64,000 bases of DNA, taken from contig NZ_JANBWE010000001.1 in assembly GCF_024259515.1 (NCBI RefSeq), positions 744,001 through 808,000 on the forward strand. Reading direction: 5' to 3'. Below the pieces are notes generated by a model. The model had not been told where the DNA came from, did no database searches, and was given only the letters and a program-made list of their open reading frames with translations. The position numbers and the translations under genes were made by a program. Below, in pieces: positions 43,820-52,232 of this stretch. The first letter of the stretch is position 1, and each line of letters opens with the position of its first letter. The stretch comes from Salirhabdus salicampi (GTDB lineage Bacteria; Bacillota; Bacilli; Bacillales; Alkalibacillaceae).

Positions 43820-43976
43820 ATGGATGATTGTCATGCGTTGCGATAATTAAGAATAATTTTTTTTCGTAAAAAAATGGTGTAACGATAGTGCAAACACACA
43901 CCCAATTTTTCGTGATTTTCATATGGTAATATCAAGTGATTTTGTTATCGAATGGAAAATATATGGGGGATTATGT

Positions 43977-44573
43977 ATGAATCGTAAAAAATGGGGATTC
44001 ATTTTAATACTTTTAGTCACGATCAGTTTTAGTTTGCTTTATTGGCTATGGCCGAAACAAGACGATTTAACTGTCATCGGAGAGGTAGAACCTTTTACTT
44101 TAGAAGATGTCTTTGGCGAGTCATACGAACTGGATAATGGAAAAATAAAATTAATTACGTTTTTCTATACGAAATGTCCGGACGTATGTCCGCTTACGAT
44201 GAAGTATATGGCAAATATGGTACACCCGTTACAAGATATGTTAGGGGAACAAGTGGAATTTGTTTCCATTACGTTAGATCCGGAACACGATACAAAATCT
44301 ATAATTCAACATTATGCGAGTTCGTTTACAAATGACGATAACGGTTGGTATTGGGTTCGAACCACACCTAATCAAACTAGGGATATTGCAAAACAGTTTC
44401 AAATGGTTTATGAAAAAACGAGTGATGGATTTGTCGCTCATAGTACGACGGTCTACCTCGTAGATCCTAATCATCACATTCGCGCTATATATGATATGGC
44501 AACAACAGAGAAGCCGTTGAACACGGATCAAATTATGAAAGATATAAAAGAACTGGCACAACGTACATTTTAG
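43977..44573 (+). CDS. SCO1/SenC-family copper chaperone-like protein, membrane anchored
   Basis: 198 residues from the ATG at 43977. An N-terminal helix (GFILILLVTISFSLLYWLW) anchors a thioredoxin fold with the copper/redox motif FYTKCPDVCPLTM and the distal His in VAHSTTVYLVDP. Sco proteins deliver copper or reduce thiols for CuA of cytochrome oxidase. A Sco/thioredoxin-like protein (MnxC) is part of the known mnx operon, so this copy, 3.4 kb from mnxG, is a candidate copper supplier. A second Sco lies at 54428. Confidence 0.9.
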   Translation: MNRKKWGFILILLVTISFSLLYWLWPKQDDLTVIGEVEPFTLEDVFGESYELDNGKIKLITFFYTKCPDVCPLTMKYMANMVHPLQDMLGEQVEFVSITLDPEHDTKSIIQHYASSFTNDDNGWYWVRTTPNQTRDIAKQFQMVYEKTSDGFVAHSTTVYLVDPNHHIRAIYDMATTEKPLNTDQIMKDIKELAQRTF

Positions 44574-44733
44574 TTGTATTTAATGTGGTAGATGACAACT
44601 GAATAAGAAGGCTGGTGGAGGTTCAGGAATAAAAAAATGAGTGCAATAGTGCAAGCAAATTGGTTCATAATATATGAAAAATGGATTACAGTAATGAGTA
44701 GGATAAGAAATAAATATGAAAGTAGGGAATTAC

Positions 44734-45159
44734 ATGCAAACAAAAATCGAATGGTCAGGAGATATGGGCTTTTCAAGTACAACACCATCGGGTCATTCTT
44801 TACAAATGGATGCTTCTGCAGAGGTAGGGGGGCAAAACAATGGCCCTCGACCAACGGAGTTATTATTAAATGCGGTGGCAGGGTGTACCGGAATTGATAT
44901 TATATCAATATTAAAAAAAATGCGCTTAACGCCAGATTCATTTGAAATGGAAGTTGATGGAGAACGAGCCGGAGACCACCCGAAACGATTTACAAATATC
45001 CATATTCATTACAGACTTGAAGGTGATTTGCCTGAGGATAAAGTCGTAAGAGCAATTCAGCTATCAAAAGATAAATATTGTTCGGTTTCCCATTCATTAA
45101 ATGCCAATATCACGGCTAGTTACTCTCTAAATGGTAAAAAGGGAAGTCAACAAATATAG
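44734..45159 (+). CDS. OsmC-family peroxiredoxin-like protein
   Basis: 141 residues from the ATG at 44734 (AGTAGGGA upstream). The two redox cysteines are in NAVAGCTGIDI and KYCSVSHSLN, with PTELLLNAVAGC as the family signature. OsmC proteins reduce organic hydroperoxides; the YhfA-like branch is short and of unclear role. It follows the Sco gene by 160 bases without an obvious gene between, and ends at a very strong hairpin. Confidence 0.9.
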   Translation: MQTKIEWSGDMGFSSTTPSGHSLQMDASAEVGGQNNGPRPTELLLNAVAGCTGIDIISILKKMRLTPDSFEMEVDGERAGDHPKRFTNIHIHYRLEGDLPEDKVVRAIQLSKDKYCSVSHSLNANITASYSLNGKKGSQQI

Positions 45160-45489
45160 GTAGAACCCCCGCTTACAAATCGTAACGGGTTCGTGTGAGA
45201 CAGAGAAAAGATTAAATAACATAGCGCTTGGAGGTGCAATTAGCATGCTAATTGCATCTCCTTTTTTCATTCATCAAGGAATAAAGGAGAAAAGCATACC
45301 AAATCGCATGTAGAAATTAGTGTTGTGATCGAAATAAATGTTCGTATCTTTATGGCTTTACTCCTTAGCAGATTCTACATTCATCTTATCAAAGAACAAA
45401 TGAGAAAAGATGTAAAAGAAACGTTCTATTCATATTTTGAAAAAGGTTGTGCATACACATGATATGAATGAAAGGGATGAGATGAAACA
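45160..45489. other. Intergenic stretch, 330 bases
   Basis: Apart from the OsmC terminator at 45230-45267 and the ribosome binding site of the next gene (AAGGGATGAG) I see no gene, repeat or RNA here. Confidence 0.6.
45230..45267 (+). terminator. Terminator of the osmC-like gene
   Basis: A 16-bp palindromic arm (GGAGGTGCAATTAGCA and complement with one G-T) followed by TTTTTT; ~70 bases after the stop. Confidence 0.9.
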
Positions 45490-46011
45490 ATGACTCAATT
45501 GTATGTAAACCGCGGGGATAAAATGTTTGTTAACAGTTCGAATAAAACCGTGCTCATGAATAATGGAGTTCGACTTGAACCGGTACATGATGATAAATTC
45601 GTAGAGAGGGAAGAGAAGTGTAATGTTAAAATACCGTCTAAATTGCTGGAAGATCACTTATGTGTATATTACGATGGGAAAAAGGGACTCTGCTTCGTCG
45701 GAATAGAAATTCCTTATGAACGGTATTCTCCGTATCATTCAGTTCTGCAAGTGATTCATTTGGCTCCTGCGTTAGGCGAAATATCGATTCGGGCGCGTTA
45801 TGGTGATTCGTTACAAAACATTCATTATCAACAAAAAACGGAATGTGTTGAACTTTCACCACGTGTAGATGTTGTATTAGATTTTTATATGGGACATCAA
45901 AAATGGAAGACGTTATCAAATTTGACGACGAAAAAGGGAATGTTTTATGTAATCATCGTAACAGATCATGATCGTGATCCATTCATGATAGTTGAGATAA
46001 ATTCACAATAA
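45490..46011 (+). CDS. DUF4397-like protein
   Basis: 173 residues. The middle, VLQVIHLAPALGEISIRARYGDSLQNIHYQ followed by ELSPRVDVVLDFYMG, resembles the two-strand VRVVHASPDAPAVDVY..Y pattern of DUF4397, normally a secreted repeat domain; here there is one copy and no signal peptide. AAAGGGATGAG lies before the ATG. No neighbours on the same strand. It ends at a perfect 16-bp terminator shared with the protease gene. Confidence 0.6.
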   Translation: MTQLYVNRGDKMFVNSSNKTVLMNNGVRLEPVHDDKFVEREEKCNVKIPSKLLEDHLCVYYDGKKGLCFVGIEIPYERYSPYHSVLQVIHLAPALGEISIRARYGDSLQNIHYQQKTECVELSPRVDVVLDFYMGHQKWKTLSNLTTKKGMFYVIIVTDHDRDPFMIVEINSQ

Positions 46012-46047
46012 AAGATCATCCCGGAAAAATCCGGGATGATCTTTTAT
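46010..46047. terminator. Bidirectional terminator
   Basis: A perfect 16-bp stem AAAAGATCATCCCGGA and complement with an AAAA loop between convergent genes. Confidence 0.95.
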
Positions 46048-47231
46048 TCTTCTCTGTTTGGCTCTGACTCATGTTCTGTAATTGAGATTAGTGTTTGTGT
46101 ATCATGTAATATTTTAATTTGATCGTTTTCGTAACCAACAGTAAATTCACTTTGATAATGCTCGGTGACAACACCTTGACCTTGTTCACGCATTTTTCTA
46201 TCTTCTTCAATTGTAAATTTCATTCTATTATTTGATAACAGTTCGTAATTTACTATTTGCTTGTTAATCTCCATAATTTGAATGTAGTTTTCCCGGAACT
46301 CTTGGTAGCTCGTTTCATTTTGCCTATCACTACCTAACAGAGCATACGCATTGAAGTAATCTCGTAAATTAATGCTTTTAAAGAAATAATCAATAATATA
46401 TTTCGCTTCTTCTTCCAGTTGCTCTGGAGATACTTTATCATATATCGATGAATCTACATTAAATTCAAGATCCATATTTTCAGCTTGGTCGGTCCACATT
46501 TGAACTAGGTCATATACATTATTTAATGGAATACTGAACCCCATCGTTCCTTCTTTCGTTCCAGCTGAGTTTATGGCGATAATTTGCCCTGTTTGTCGAT
46601 GAATTAACGGACCGCCACTGTTTCCGTTAGTAATTGAGGCAGAGATTTGATAGGCATTATTGTAATCATAGCCTTGTATGGAAAAACTTCTGTTTTTACC
46701 AGAAATAATGCCAACTGTTACCGTATTTTGAAAGCCAAGAGGGCTTCCAACAGCAATAATTTCATCACCAATATCTGCTTCGAAGTCTGGATTTACAGAA
46801 TTCGGACTTCGGTCGATTAATTGGGGAACACGGATAAGTGCTACGTCTTCCTCCGTTCCTATGCCAATTAATGCAGCAGGGTATGTTCGCGCATCTGACG
46901 TTTTTACGTATATGGAATCAGCTCCTTGAACGACATGGGCATTCGTAATAATATCGCCTTGGTTGTTATAAATAAAACCAGATCCAATACTTTGCCCGCT
47001 TTCACCTTCAGCCTCAATTTGGACGACGAACTTTTGTGATTCGTGAATAATTGTTTTTAAGTCCTTCGTATCTGGTTCTGATGAAGAATCGCTTACGAGT
47101 TCCGCAATGTCATTGCTAACAGGTACACTTTGTTGTACCCATGTTTGCCAATATGAAGAGATTACCATAACTACTATAAATAAAATAATTCCAGTTGCTA
47201 ATAATGGCCATTTTAATTGATGTTTGTCCAT
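46044..47231 (-). CDS. Trypsin-family serine protease with C-terminal extension (module copy 2)
   Basis: 395 residues from the ATG at 47231 (TTGGAGTGAG upstream). One membrane segment (about 8-26), then the protease domain with triad His99 (TNAHVV), Asp129 (EEDVALI) and Ser205 (TNGNSGGPL). After ~255 comes a ~135-residue domain not found in copy 1 (AKYIIDYFFKSINLRDYFNAYALLG and onward), which looks like an NTF2-type fold. It lies 29 bases behind the zinc-ribbon/FxLYD gene. No PDZ. Confidence 0.9.
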   Translation of the reverse strand: MDKHQLKWPLLATGIILFIVVMVISSYWQTWVQQSVPVSNDIAELVSDSSSEPDTKDLKTIIHESQKFVVQIEAEGESGQSIGSGFIYNNQGDIITNAHVVQGADSIYVKTSDARTYPAALIGIGTEEDVALIRVPQLIDRSPNSVNPDFEADIGDEIIAVGSPLGFQNTVTVGIISGKNRSFSIQGYDYNNAYQISASITNGNSGGPLIHRQTGQIIAINSAGTKEGTMGFSIPLNNVYDLVQMWTDQAENMDLEFNVDSSIYDKVSPEQLEEEAKYIIDYFFKSINLRDYFNAYALLGSDRQNETSYQEFRENYIQIMEINKQIVNYELLSNNRMKFTIEEDRKMREQGQGVVTEHYQSEFTVGYENDQIKILHDTQTLISITEHESEPNREE

Positions 47232-47260
47232 GCTCTCACTCCAATTTTTTCGGAGAGTAA

Positions 47261-48439
47261 TTATTGAGAATCTAAGAACCACTTAACCGTTTCAATCTCG
47301 GCTGTAAGTTCTTCCTCAATATCAAAATGATTAATTTCAAACTGTCCTATTTCGTTCGGATATAATGTTTCTGGATATAAATATACTTCATTTTCTTCCA
47401 TAACTTCTTTGTCTTCATTTAATAGTTTATAAGAAACTGAGACTGAATAAATGGGAACCGTTGCTACACTTTCGATAATGCCTCTAACAACTAAACCACC
47501 GTATTCTTCTAATTGTGTTTCTATGGAAATAATCTCAATTGCATCATTTTTATTTCGTTCATATTCTTGTTCAGCTGCATTCATAGCTTGCTCAATTCGT
47601 TTCCGTTGTTCAGTTTCAAAAGCGACTTTTTCTTTTTCAATCGTTGTTTTCATACTTGTTAATTTTTCATTATCCGGTGCATATTTTAACCCATCCTTTA
47701 CCACACCGAGTGCCGTGTTAAACTGCTTTACCTTAAGTAGTTCGTTGGCAGACGAATAGGTGTGGTCAACGAGGCGTTTGCGTATTTCAGATGCTAATTC
47801 TTGAGCCTTTTCGCTTTGAATCGATTCGACTTGCCACAATAAAAGTTTTAAATCTTCTATGGTTGGCTTATCGACCAATTGCTTCTCTACCTCAGCTGTT
47901 TTCACTTCATTTCTTGTTGCTAAGATATCTTCTAGTAATAAGCTAACCACTTGTCCATTGTAATGTTTTAATTTATTTTCGGCTTGCTTTGTTATGTCAA
48001 CGGCTTGTTGATAAGCGCCTTCGTCCATTAGCTTTTTCGCAGAAGTTAATTGTTGTTGAATGTTAATGGCGATATCCATAAATTTGGCCGTATCCTGTGC
48101 CTCGGAGAAGTTACCTTTTACCTCCATTGCTTGTTCGAACAGTTCTTTTGCATCAGAGTAATGACCTTCAACAGCTAATAAAGCTCCATTTTCATACAGT
48201 TCTTTTGCTTTTGATGTTTGGGCATCAAGGTAAAAATAAGTTCCGGTAAATAGCAGTACTGCAAGGAAAAGAGCTCCGATTGGTAAGAGCCACCATTTAT
48301 GGAAGAATGATGTTGATGCACGTTCTTCTCTTTTTTGACGCAGTCGTTCTTCTAGGTCAGTAGGCAGTTCTCGTCCACATTTAATACAATATTGTTCGTC
48401 ATTATTCACTTCTGTACTACAATATGGGCAGTGTGCCAT
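47261..48439 (-). CDS. Zinc-ribbon, single-pass membrane protein with FxLYD domain (module copy 2)
   Basis: 392 residues. Zinc ribbon CPYCST..CIKCGREL (residues 4-24), charged linker, one membrane helix (about 47-68), then a helical TPR-like region opening with AKELYENGALLAVEGHYSDAKELFEQA, matching copy 1 (EGEMLAQEGKFAEAKEVFHEA). The C-terminal FxLYD-type domain reads LVVRGIIESVATVPIYSVSVSYKLLN. Gene order, topology and domain order are the same as at 14337-16422, on the other strand. Start: ATG at 48439 behind AGGTGAG. Confidence 0.85.
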   Translation of the reverse strand: MAHCPYCSTEVNNDEQYCIKCGRELPTDLEERLRQKREERASTSFFHKWWLLPIGALFLAVLLFTGTYFYLDAQTSKAKELYENGALLAVEGHYSDAKELFEQAMEVKGNFSEAQDTAKFMDIAINIQQQLTSAKKLMDEGAYQQAVDITKQAENKLKHYNGQVVSLLLEDILATRNEVKTAEVEKQLVDKPTIEDLKLLLWQVESIQSEKAQELASEIRKRLVDHTYSSANELLKVKQFNTALGVVKDGLKYAPDNEKLTSMKTTIEKEKVAFETEQRKRIEQAMNAAEQEYERNKNDAIEIISIETQLEEYGGLVVRGIIESVATVPIYSVSVSYKLLNEDKEVMEENEVYLYPETLYPNEIGQFEINHFDIEEELTAEIETVKWFLDSQ

Positions 48440-48631
48440 CACTTCTCACCTGATTTCTTTTTAAATGTAAGGATTTGTAAGTTGTATCGTTTCATACTAG
48501 ATTTTAACATAGGCGAACTAGTTTGGAATACCATTTCGACAGAAAATTTGAAAAGTGTTTAAATTGATTATTTGTTCCTACATTTTTTGGTACAATAACA
48601 TTAGGTTACTAAACAATAGGAGGTGTGAAAC

Positions 48632-48712
48632 TTGGTCGAAACGGCGTTAGGGATTATTGGAGTCATTATTTTACTAGTAAATATTGGTTTTTGTATATTT
48701 GACCATGCTTAA
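48632..48712 (+). CDS. 26-residue single-helix membrane peptide
   Basis: TTG start with ATAGGAGGTG seven bases upstream, then ETALGIIGVIILLVNIGFCI as one hydrophobic helix and a short FDHA end. A terminator follows 11 bases after the stop, so a small transcript is likely. No named family. Confidence 0.6.
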   Translation: MVETALGIIGVIILLVNIGFCIFDHA

Positions 48713-48723
48713 CATGGAATTGT

Positions 48724-48758
48724 AAAATCCCACGCTACATAGGCGTTGGGATTTTTTT
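48724..48758 (+). terminator. Terminator of the small peptide gene
   Basis: An 8-bp stem AAATCCCA with TGGGATTT, extended by CGC/GCG across a bulge, then TTTTTT. Confidence 0.85.
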
Positions 48759-48896
48759 ATGATTGATTCACAGTCCGACGAACCTTACTTCTATTTTACT
48801 GTAATTCGTGCATAATTTCATTTGATTAAACTTTCCAATTTATAGACACGCTGTACAAACCTTCACCGATTTTATAAGTGAAGGAGGTGATGAATA

Positions 48897-49118
48897 TTGG
48901 CTGTAGAAGAGAAAGTCCGTTCCCAATTACAGTTAATATTTGACGAAGGGCTTGATGACAACGGAAATCAAATATTAAGGACAAAAACCTTCCGTAACAT
49001 TAAACCAGAATCAACTCCCGACCAACTTCATGCAATTGCTGTCGCATTAGAGCCACTACAACAATATTCACTGTACCGAGTTGAACGGAACGACTCATCA
49101 GTAATTATTAGTCAGTAA
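48897..49118 (+). CDS. DUF1659 protein
   Basis: 73 residues from a TTG with AAGGAGGTGAT five bases upstream. The segments LIFDEGLDDNGNQILRTKTFRNI and LHAIAVALEPLQQYSLYRVERND are the DUF1659 pattern. Function unknown. It is the first gene of a compact DUF1659-DUF2922-YvrJ cassette common in Bacillus. Confidence 0.88.
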   Translation: MAVEEKVRSQLQLIFDEGLDDNGNQILRTKTFRNIKPESTPDQLHAIAVALEPLQQYSLYRVERNDSSVIISQ

Positions 49119-49150
49119 TCCGATTCGTCATGTAAGAGAGGGGAAAGAAG

Positions 49151-49369
49151 ATGTCGAAAAGATTGGAATTACGTTTTTTAAACGAAGAGGGGAGAACCGT
49201 TACTGTTACACTCGATAACCCAGTAGACCCGGCAGACCCTGATTTAGTCAATCAGGCAATGGATGAACTCATTGCTCAAAATACGTTTACGTCATCAGGC
49301 GGTGATCTTATTGAGAAGAGTGGAGCACGTATTGTAGAACGAAATGTATATGAAATTGAGCTTTCATAA
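49151..49369 (+). CDS. DUF2922 protein
   Basis: 72 residues: LELRFLNEEGRTVTVTLDNPVDPAD and VNQAMDELIAQNTFTSSGGDLIEKSGA are the family signature; beta-rich, cytosolic. It is 32 bases after the DUF1659 gene with GAGAGGGGAAAG upstream. The pair always travels together in the genomes I know. Confidence 0.9.
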   Translation: MSKRLELRFLNEEGRTVTVTLDNPVDPADPDLVNQAMDELIAQNTFTSSGGDLIEKSGARIVERNVYEIELS

Positions 49370-49418
49370 TGACAAGGGGAGCGGGACAAGCTCCCCTTAA
49401 CTAATAGGAGGAGATATA

Positions 49419-49556
49419 ATGGGAGACTGGGTTCGATGGATACCTGAGGTAGGGTTTCCTGTCATGGTAACCTTTTATTTGTTACACCGTATTGAGGGGA
49501 AACTAGACGTTTTAATTGAATCCATCCACCTTTTACCCGAAAAGATAAGACAGTAA
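49419..49556 (+). CDS. YvrJ-family small membrane protein
   Basis: 45 codons: MGDWVRWIPEVGFPVMVTFYLLHRIEGKLDVL, one membrane helix followed by an amphipathic stretch, matching YvrJ. AGGAGGAGATA lies before the ATG. It is third in the cassette, ending in a terminator shared with lepB. Confidence 0.85.
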   Translation: MGDWVRWIPEVGFPVMVTFYLLHRIEGKLDVLIESIHLLPEKIRQ

Positions 49557-49590
49557 AAAGCGGATTGATTTAGTCTCAATCCGCTTTTTC
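49555..49590. terminator. Bidirectional terminator
   Basis: A 13-bp stem AAAAAGCGGATTG with CAATCCGCTTTTT and a nine-base loop between convergent yvrJ-type and lepB genes. Confidence 0.9.
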
Positions 49591-49602
49591 ACTATTCTTT
49601 TT

Positions 49603-50112
49603 TTAACGCGTCCAACCAAACTCGTGAAACGGGTAAATGACTATTTCCGATCTACCGATAATTTCACTTTCTTCAATAAATCCAAGACCATTACGGCTGT
49701 CTTTACTGATGGATCGGTTGTCCCCCATCACAAAATAATTCTCTGGAGGTACATCCACTGGTCCATAGTCGGCTGTTGCTTGAATCTCTTCTTCACCTAG
49801 GTATAATTGCTCGTCAGGCTCACCATTTATGTAGAGTACATGATCTCGAATTTCAATTGTATCATTTGGTAAACCGATAACTCGTTTTACGTAGTTTTTC
49901 GTAGGTCGTTGAATAATGACAATATCTCCACGGTCAGGTTCTGACACAAGGTAAACTGCCTTGTTAAAAATAACACGTTCACCATTCTCCAATGTTGGAT
50001 ACATACTTGCACCTTCCACTACAGAAGTGGCAAACAAAAAAGACCTTATAACGAAGGCGAGCATTAATGCAATGATGATGGCTTTTCCCCATTCCCATAT
50101 TTCCCTTAACAA
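49603..50112 (-). CDS. lepB: Signal peptidase I
   Basis: 169 residues, the SipS/SipT size. One N-terminal membrane helix (about 10-28), then the catalytic Ser in VVEGASMYPTL and the general-base Lys in NYVKRVIGLPND, plus box E GDNRSISKDSR. It cleaves secretory signal peptides at the outer membrane face. Its neighbours carry no secretion genes. AAAGGACGGG lies before the ATG. Confidence 0.95.
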   Translation of the reverse strand: MLREIWEWGKAIIIALMLAFVIRSFLFATSVVEGASMYPTLENGERVIFNKAVYLVSEPDRGDIVIIQRPTKNYVKRVIGLPNDTIEIRDHVLYINGEPDEQLYLGEEEIQATADYGPVDVPPENYFVMGDNRSISKDSRNGLGFIEESEIIGRSEIVIYPFHEFGWTR

Positions 50113-50332
50113 GTTTTACCCGTCCTTTCTTGAAACGTACATATACTATCGTACCACAAACATACATTAAAATATTACCTTAACTGTCCAAAATTTAAAC
50201 ATTTTACTGTAAGTTTTGTTGTCATGACATTGTTTATTAAAAGGAGAATGAGGGTATACAGGAAATATGAACGCACTTAGGTGACTGATTCTATCATCCC
50301 TAATAGATTCGATGCCACGAAACGACAAAATG

Positions 50333-50343
50333 TATGTCGAAAA
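50333..50343 (+). promoter_or_regulatory. Spo0A box-like site 1
   Basis: TATGTCGAAAA differs from the Spo0A box TTTGTCGAAAA at one position. It is 155 bases before the first spo0E-like start. An inverted partial box (CGAAACGACAAA) lies just upstream. Confidence 0.5.
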
Positions 50344-50381
50344 ATAGCCCTTTAGTACAGGGAATCACCAATTTTCACACA

Positions 50382-50392
50382 TTTTTCGAAAA
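50382..50392 (+). promoter_or_regulatory. Spo0A box-like site 2
   Basis: TTTTTCGAAAA differs from the consensus at one position (G to T). It is ~107 bases before the spo0E-like start and near the expected promoter region. Confidence 0.4.
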
Positions 50393-50498
50393 ATTTTGTC
50401 TTATTTTGCGATTCTATTTACTTTTCATAGTCCATTTGTCATAATCAAAAGCGTGTTTTGAAAAACTGGAAAAAGAAAAGATAGGGAGATTGGGGAAT

Positions 50499-50696
50499 AT
50501 GAGAAGGTCACAGAATACAGCTATAAGCTTAAGTGCACTAAAGGAAGAAATTAGCAGAAAAAGAAAAATTATGGTCAAAACGGCGGGGTGTTATGGCTTA
50601 GAAAGTTCCCATACGCTAAAAGTTAGTAGAGAACTAGACGACTTGATTGCTTTGTACTTGAAAAGTAAATTAGAAGAAAAAAAAGCAACACATTGA
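50499..50696 (+). CDS. Spo0E-like sporulation phosphatase
   Basis: 65 residues, two-helix hairpin. The family motif S-x-x-LKVSRELDDLIALYLK is complete (SHTLKVSRELDDLI). Spo0E-type proteins dephosphorylate Spo0A~P and delay sporulation. The start is the ATG at 50499 (AGGGAG ten bases upstream); an in-frame TTG at 50490 is less likely. A second family member follows after 38 bases. Confidence 0.9.
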   Translation: MRRSQNTAISLSALKEEISRKRKIMVKTAGCYGLESSHTLKVSRELDDLIALYLKSKLEEKKATH

Positions 50697-50734
50697 GAAA
50701 GTACTTGCAAGTCCATGATTAGGAGGGGAACTGA

Positions 50735-50911
50735 GTGGCGTCTAGCCAAAGTTTGGAAAGTCTCTTAATTGAAATCGAATTACTTCGGCGCCAACTAATG
50801 GAAGTAGCCACAAAAAAAGGGTTTTCCAACGATGAGTCGGTTCAGATGAGCCAAGAACTTGATCAATTATTAAATCGATATCAACTTTTGGAACGCAACA
50901 AGCATAATTAG
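50735..50911 (+). CDS. Spo0E-like sporulation phosphatase, second copy
   Basis: 58 residues from a GTG with AGGAGGGG six bases upstream. Helix 1 LLIEIELLRRQLMEVATKKG, then the motif SVQMSQELDQLLNRYQ, the usual SQELDxLL form. It shares a transcript with the preceding copy; a terminator follows 18 bases after the stop. The pair differ enough to be an old duplication. Confidence 0.88.
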   Translation: MASSQSLESLLIEIELLRRQLMEVATKKGFSNDESVQMSQELDQLLNRYQLLERNKHN

Positions 50912-50928
50912 ATATTTGGAAAAAAAAC

Positions 50929-50957
50929 AAAGCAGCGGAAAAAAACGCTGCTTTTTG
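50929..50957 (+). terminator. Terminator of the spo0E-like pair
   Basis: A 9-bp stem AAAGCAGCG with CGCTGCTTT and an eight-base A-rich loop, then TT; on the other strand it can serve patA. Confidence 0.85.
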
Positions 50958-50960
50958 TGT

Positions 50961-52124
50961 TTAAACGTTATCTTCTTTTGACAAATATAGTTCAATTCGA
51001 TCTAATCCTTCTTTTAATGTGTCCATACTATAAGCATATGATAACCTCATATATCCATTTCCATAATGGGAAAAGGCATCCCCAGGTACCAATGCAACTC
51101 CTGCATCTTCAACTAACCTTACTCCTAAATCAAAGGATGTACAATTCTGAATTGGAAACTTCGGAAATAAATAAAAAGCACCTTCTGGCTTAATTGTTTC
51201 AAGCCCCATATTTACTAATCGATCATATACATAGTTTAATCGTTGTTCGTATGTATCACGCATTTGAATAGGATCATCTTTCCCATTTGTTAAAGCTTCT
51301 AACGCTGCTCTTTGGCTAATTGACGTTGGGCAGGAAACATTATACTGATGAACCTTTAACATATGCTTTGCAATATTTTTAGGTGCTAATACGTAGCCAA
51401 TGCGCCACCCCGTCATGGAGTGAGATTTCGATACGCCTTGTATTACGATTGTTTGCGATCTGACTTCTTCAAATGTTGCGATTGATTTATGGGAGCGACC
51501 GTAAGTTAATTCGCTATAAATTTCGTCGGCCATAATAAATAGATCTTTCCCTTTTACATACTGCGCTATGTCATGTAATTCAGCATCTGTTAACCGAACC
51601 CCGGTAGGATTCGAAGGATAGGGAAGGACAATACATTTTGTCCGTTCATTTACATATTCTTGTAACTGTTGAACAGTAAGTTTAAATTCCGTTTTCGACG
51701 TATCTATAAAAACGGGTTTCGCACCTGCTAAACGGATTAACGGTTCATATGCAGGATAAATCGGTGCAGGTAAAATTACTTCGTCACCAGGTGTTAATAG
51801 GGTACGGAAGGTAATATCAATACCTTGTGAAGCGCCAACGGTTGTGATAATTTCGTCGTTTGGATCGTATATAAGGTTATATTTTTCGGCTACAAACTGG
51901 CTAATCGCTTTTCTTAACGGCAGCATTCCAGCATTGTGTGTGTATGTTGTAAAGTTTTCATCAATTGCCTTCTTGCCAGCTTCTTTGACGTGGTTCGGTG
52001 TATGGAAGTCAGGTTGTCCAATCGTTAAAGAAATAACATCCTGTTTCCCAGCCACTAAATTAAAAAATTTACGAATTCCAGATATTTCGATGTTTTTAAC
52101 GTTACTATTTAGTAGATGTTCCAT
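50961..52124 (-). CDS. patA: Aminotransferase PatA (N-acetyl-LL-diaminopimelate aminotransferase)
   Basis: 387 residues, class I/II PLP aminotransferase. Features: SLTIGQPDFHTP, TYTHNAGMLPLR, YPSNPTGVRL, the PLP Lys in GVSKSHSMTGWRIGY and the carboxylate Arg in MRLSYAYS. B. subtilis PatA has this start and acts between DapH and DapL in the acetylase branch to meso-DAP and lysine; both partners are in this window (60881, 61665). GAGGGTAACG lies before the ATG. Confidence 0.92.
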   Translation of the reverse strand: MEHLLNSNVKNIEISGIRKFFNLVAGKQDVISLTIGQPDFHTPNHVKEAGKKAIDENFTTYTHNAGMLPLRKAISQFVAEKYNLIYDPNDEIITTVGASQGIDITFRTLLTPGDEVILPAPIYPAYEPLIRLAGAKPVFIDTSKTEFKLTVQQLQEYVNERTKCIVLPYPSNPTGVRLTDAELHDIAQYVKGKDLFIMADEIYSELTYGRSHKSIATFEEVRSQTIVIQGVSKSHSMTGWRIGYVLAPKNIAKHMLKVHQYNVSCPTSISQRAALEALTNGKDDPIQMRDTYEQRLNYVYDRLVNMGLETIKPEGAFYLFPKFPIQNCTSFDLGVRLVEDAGVALVPGDAFSHYGNGYMRLSYAYSMDTLKEGLDRIELYLSKEDNV

Positions 52125-52195
52125 CGTTACCCTCCATAATTTGTTTCAATTCATGATATTCCACCATCTGATGTTCCTATTGTAGCAAAAGAAAA

Positions 52196-52232
52196 CAAAA
52201 AAGAAATCCACTTGAATAGATCAAGTGGATTA
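52196..52232 (-). terminator. Terminator of the ZIP transporter gene
   Basis: An 11-bp stem AATCCACTTGA and complement with a five-base loop, then CTTTTTTG on the minus strand, overlapping the stop. Confidence 0.88.

Larger units (their letters stand above)
50113..50498. other. Regulatory intergenic stretch upstream of spo0E-like genes
   Basis: 386 bases without a gene. It contains two Spo0A-box-like sites (50333-50343 and 50382-50392), AT-rich promoter-like sequence, and the short leader of the spo0E-like pair. Confidence 0.5.

Noticed and set aside
45430-45657. 75-codon minus-strand frame at the DUF4397-like gene start
   Set aside because: Shadow with no ribosome binding site and no domain pattern.
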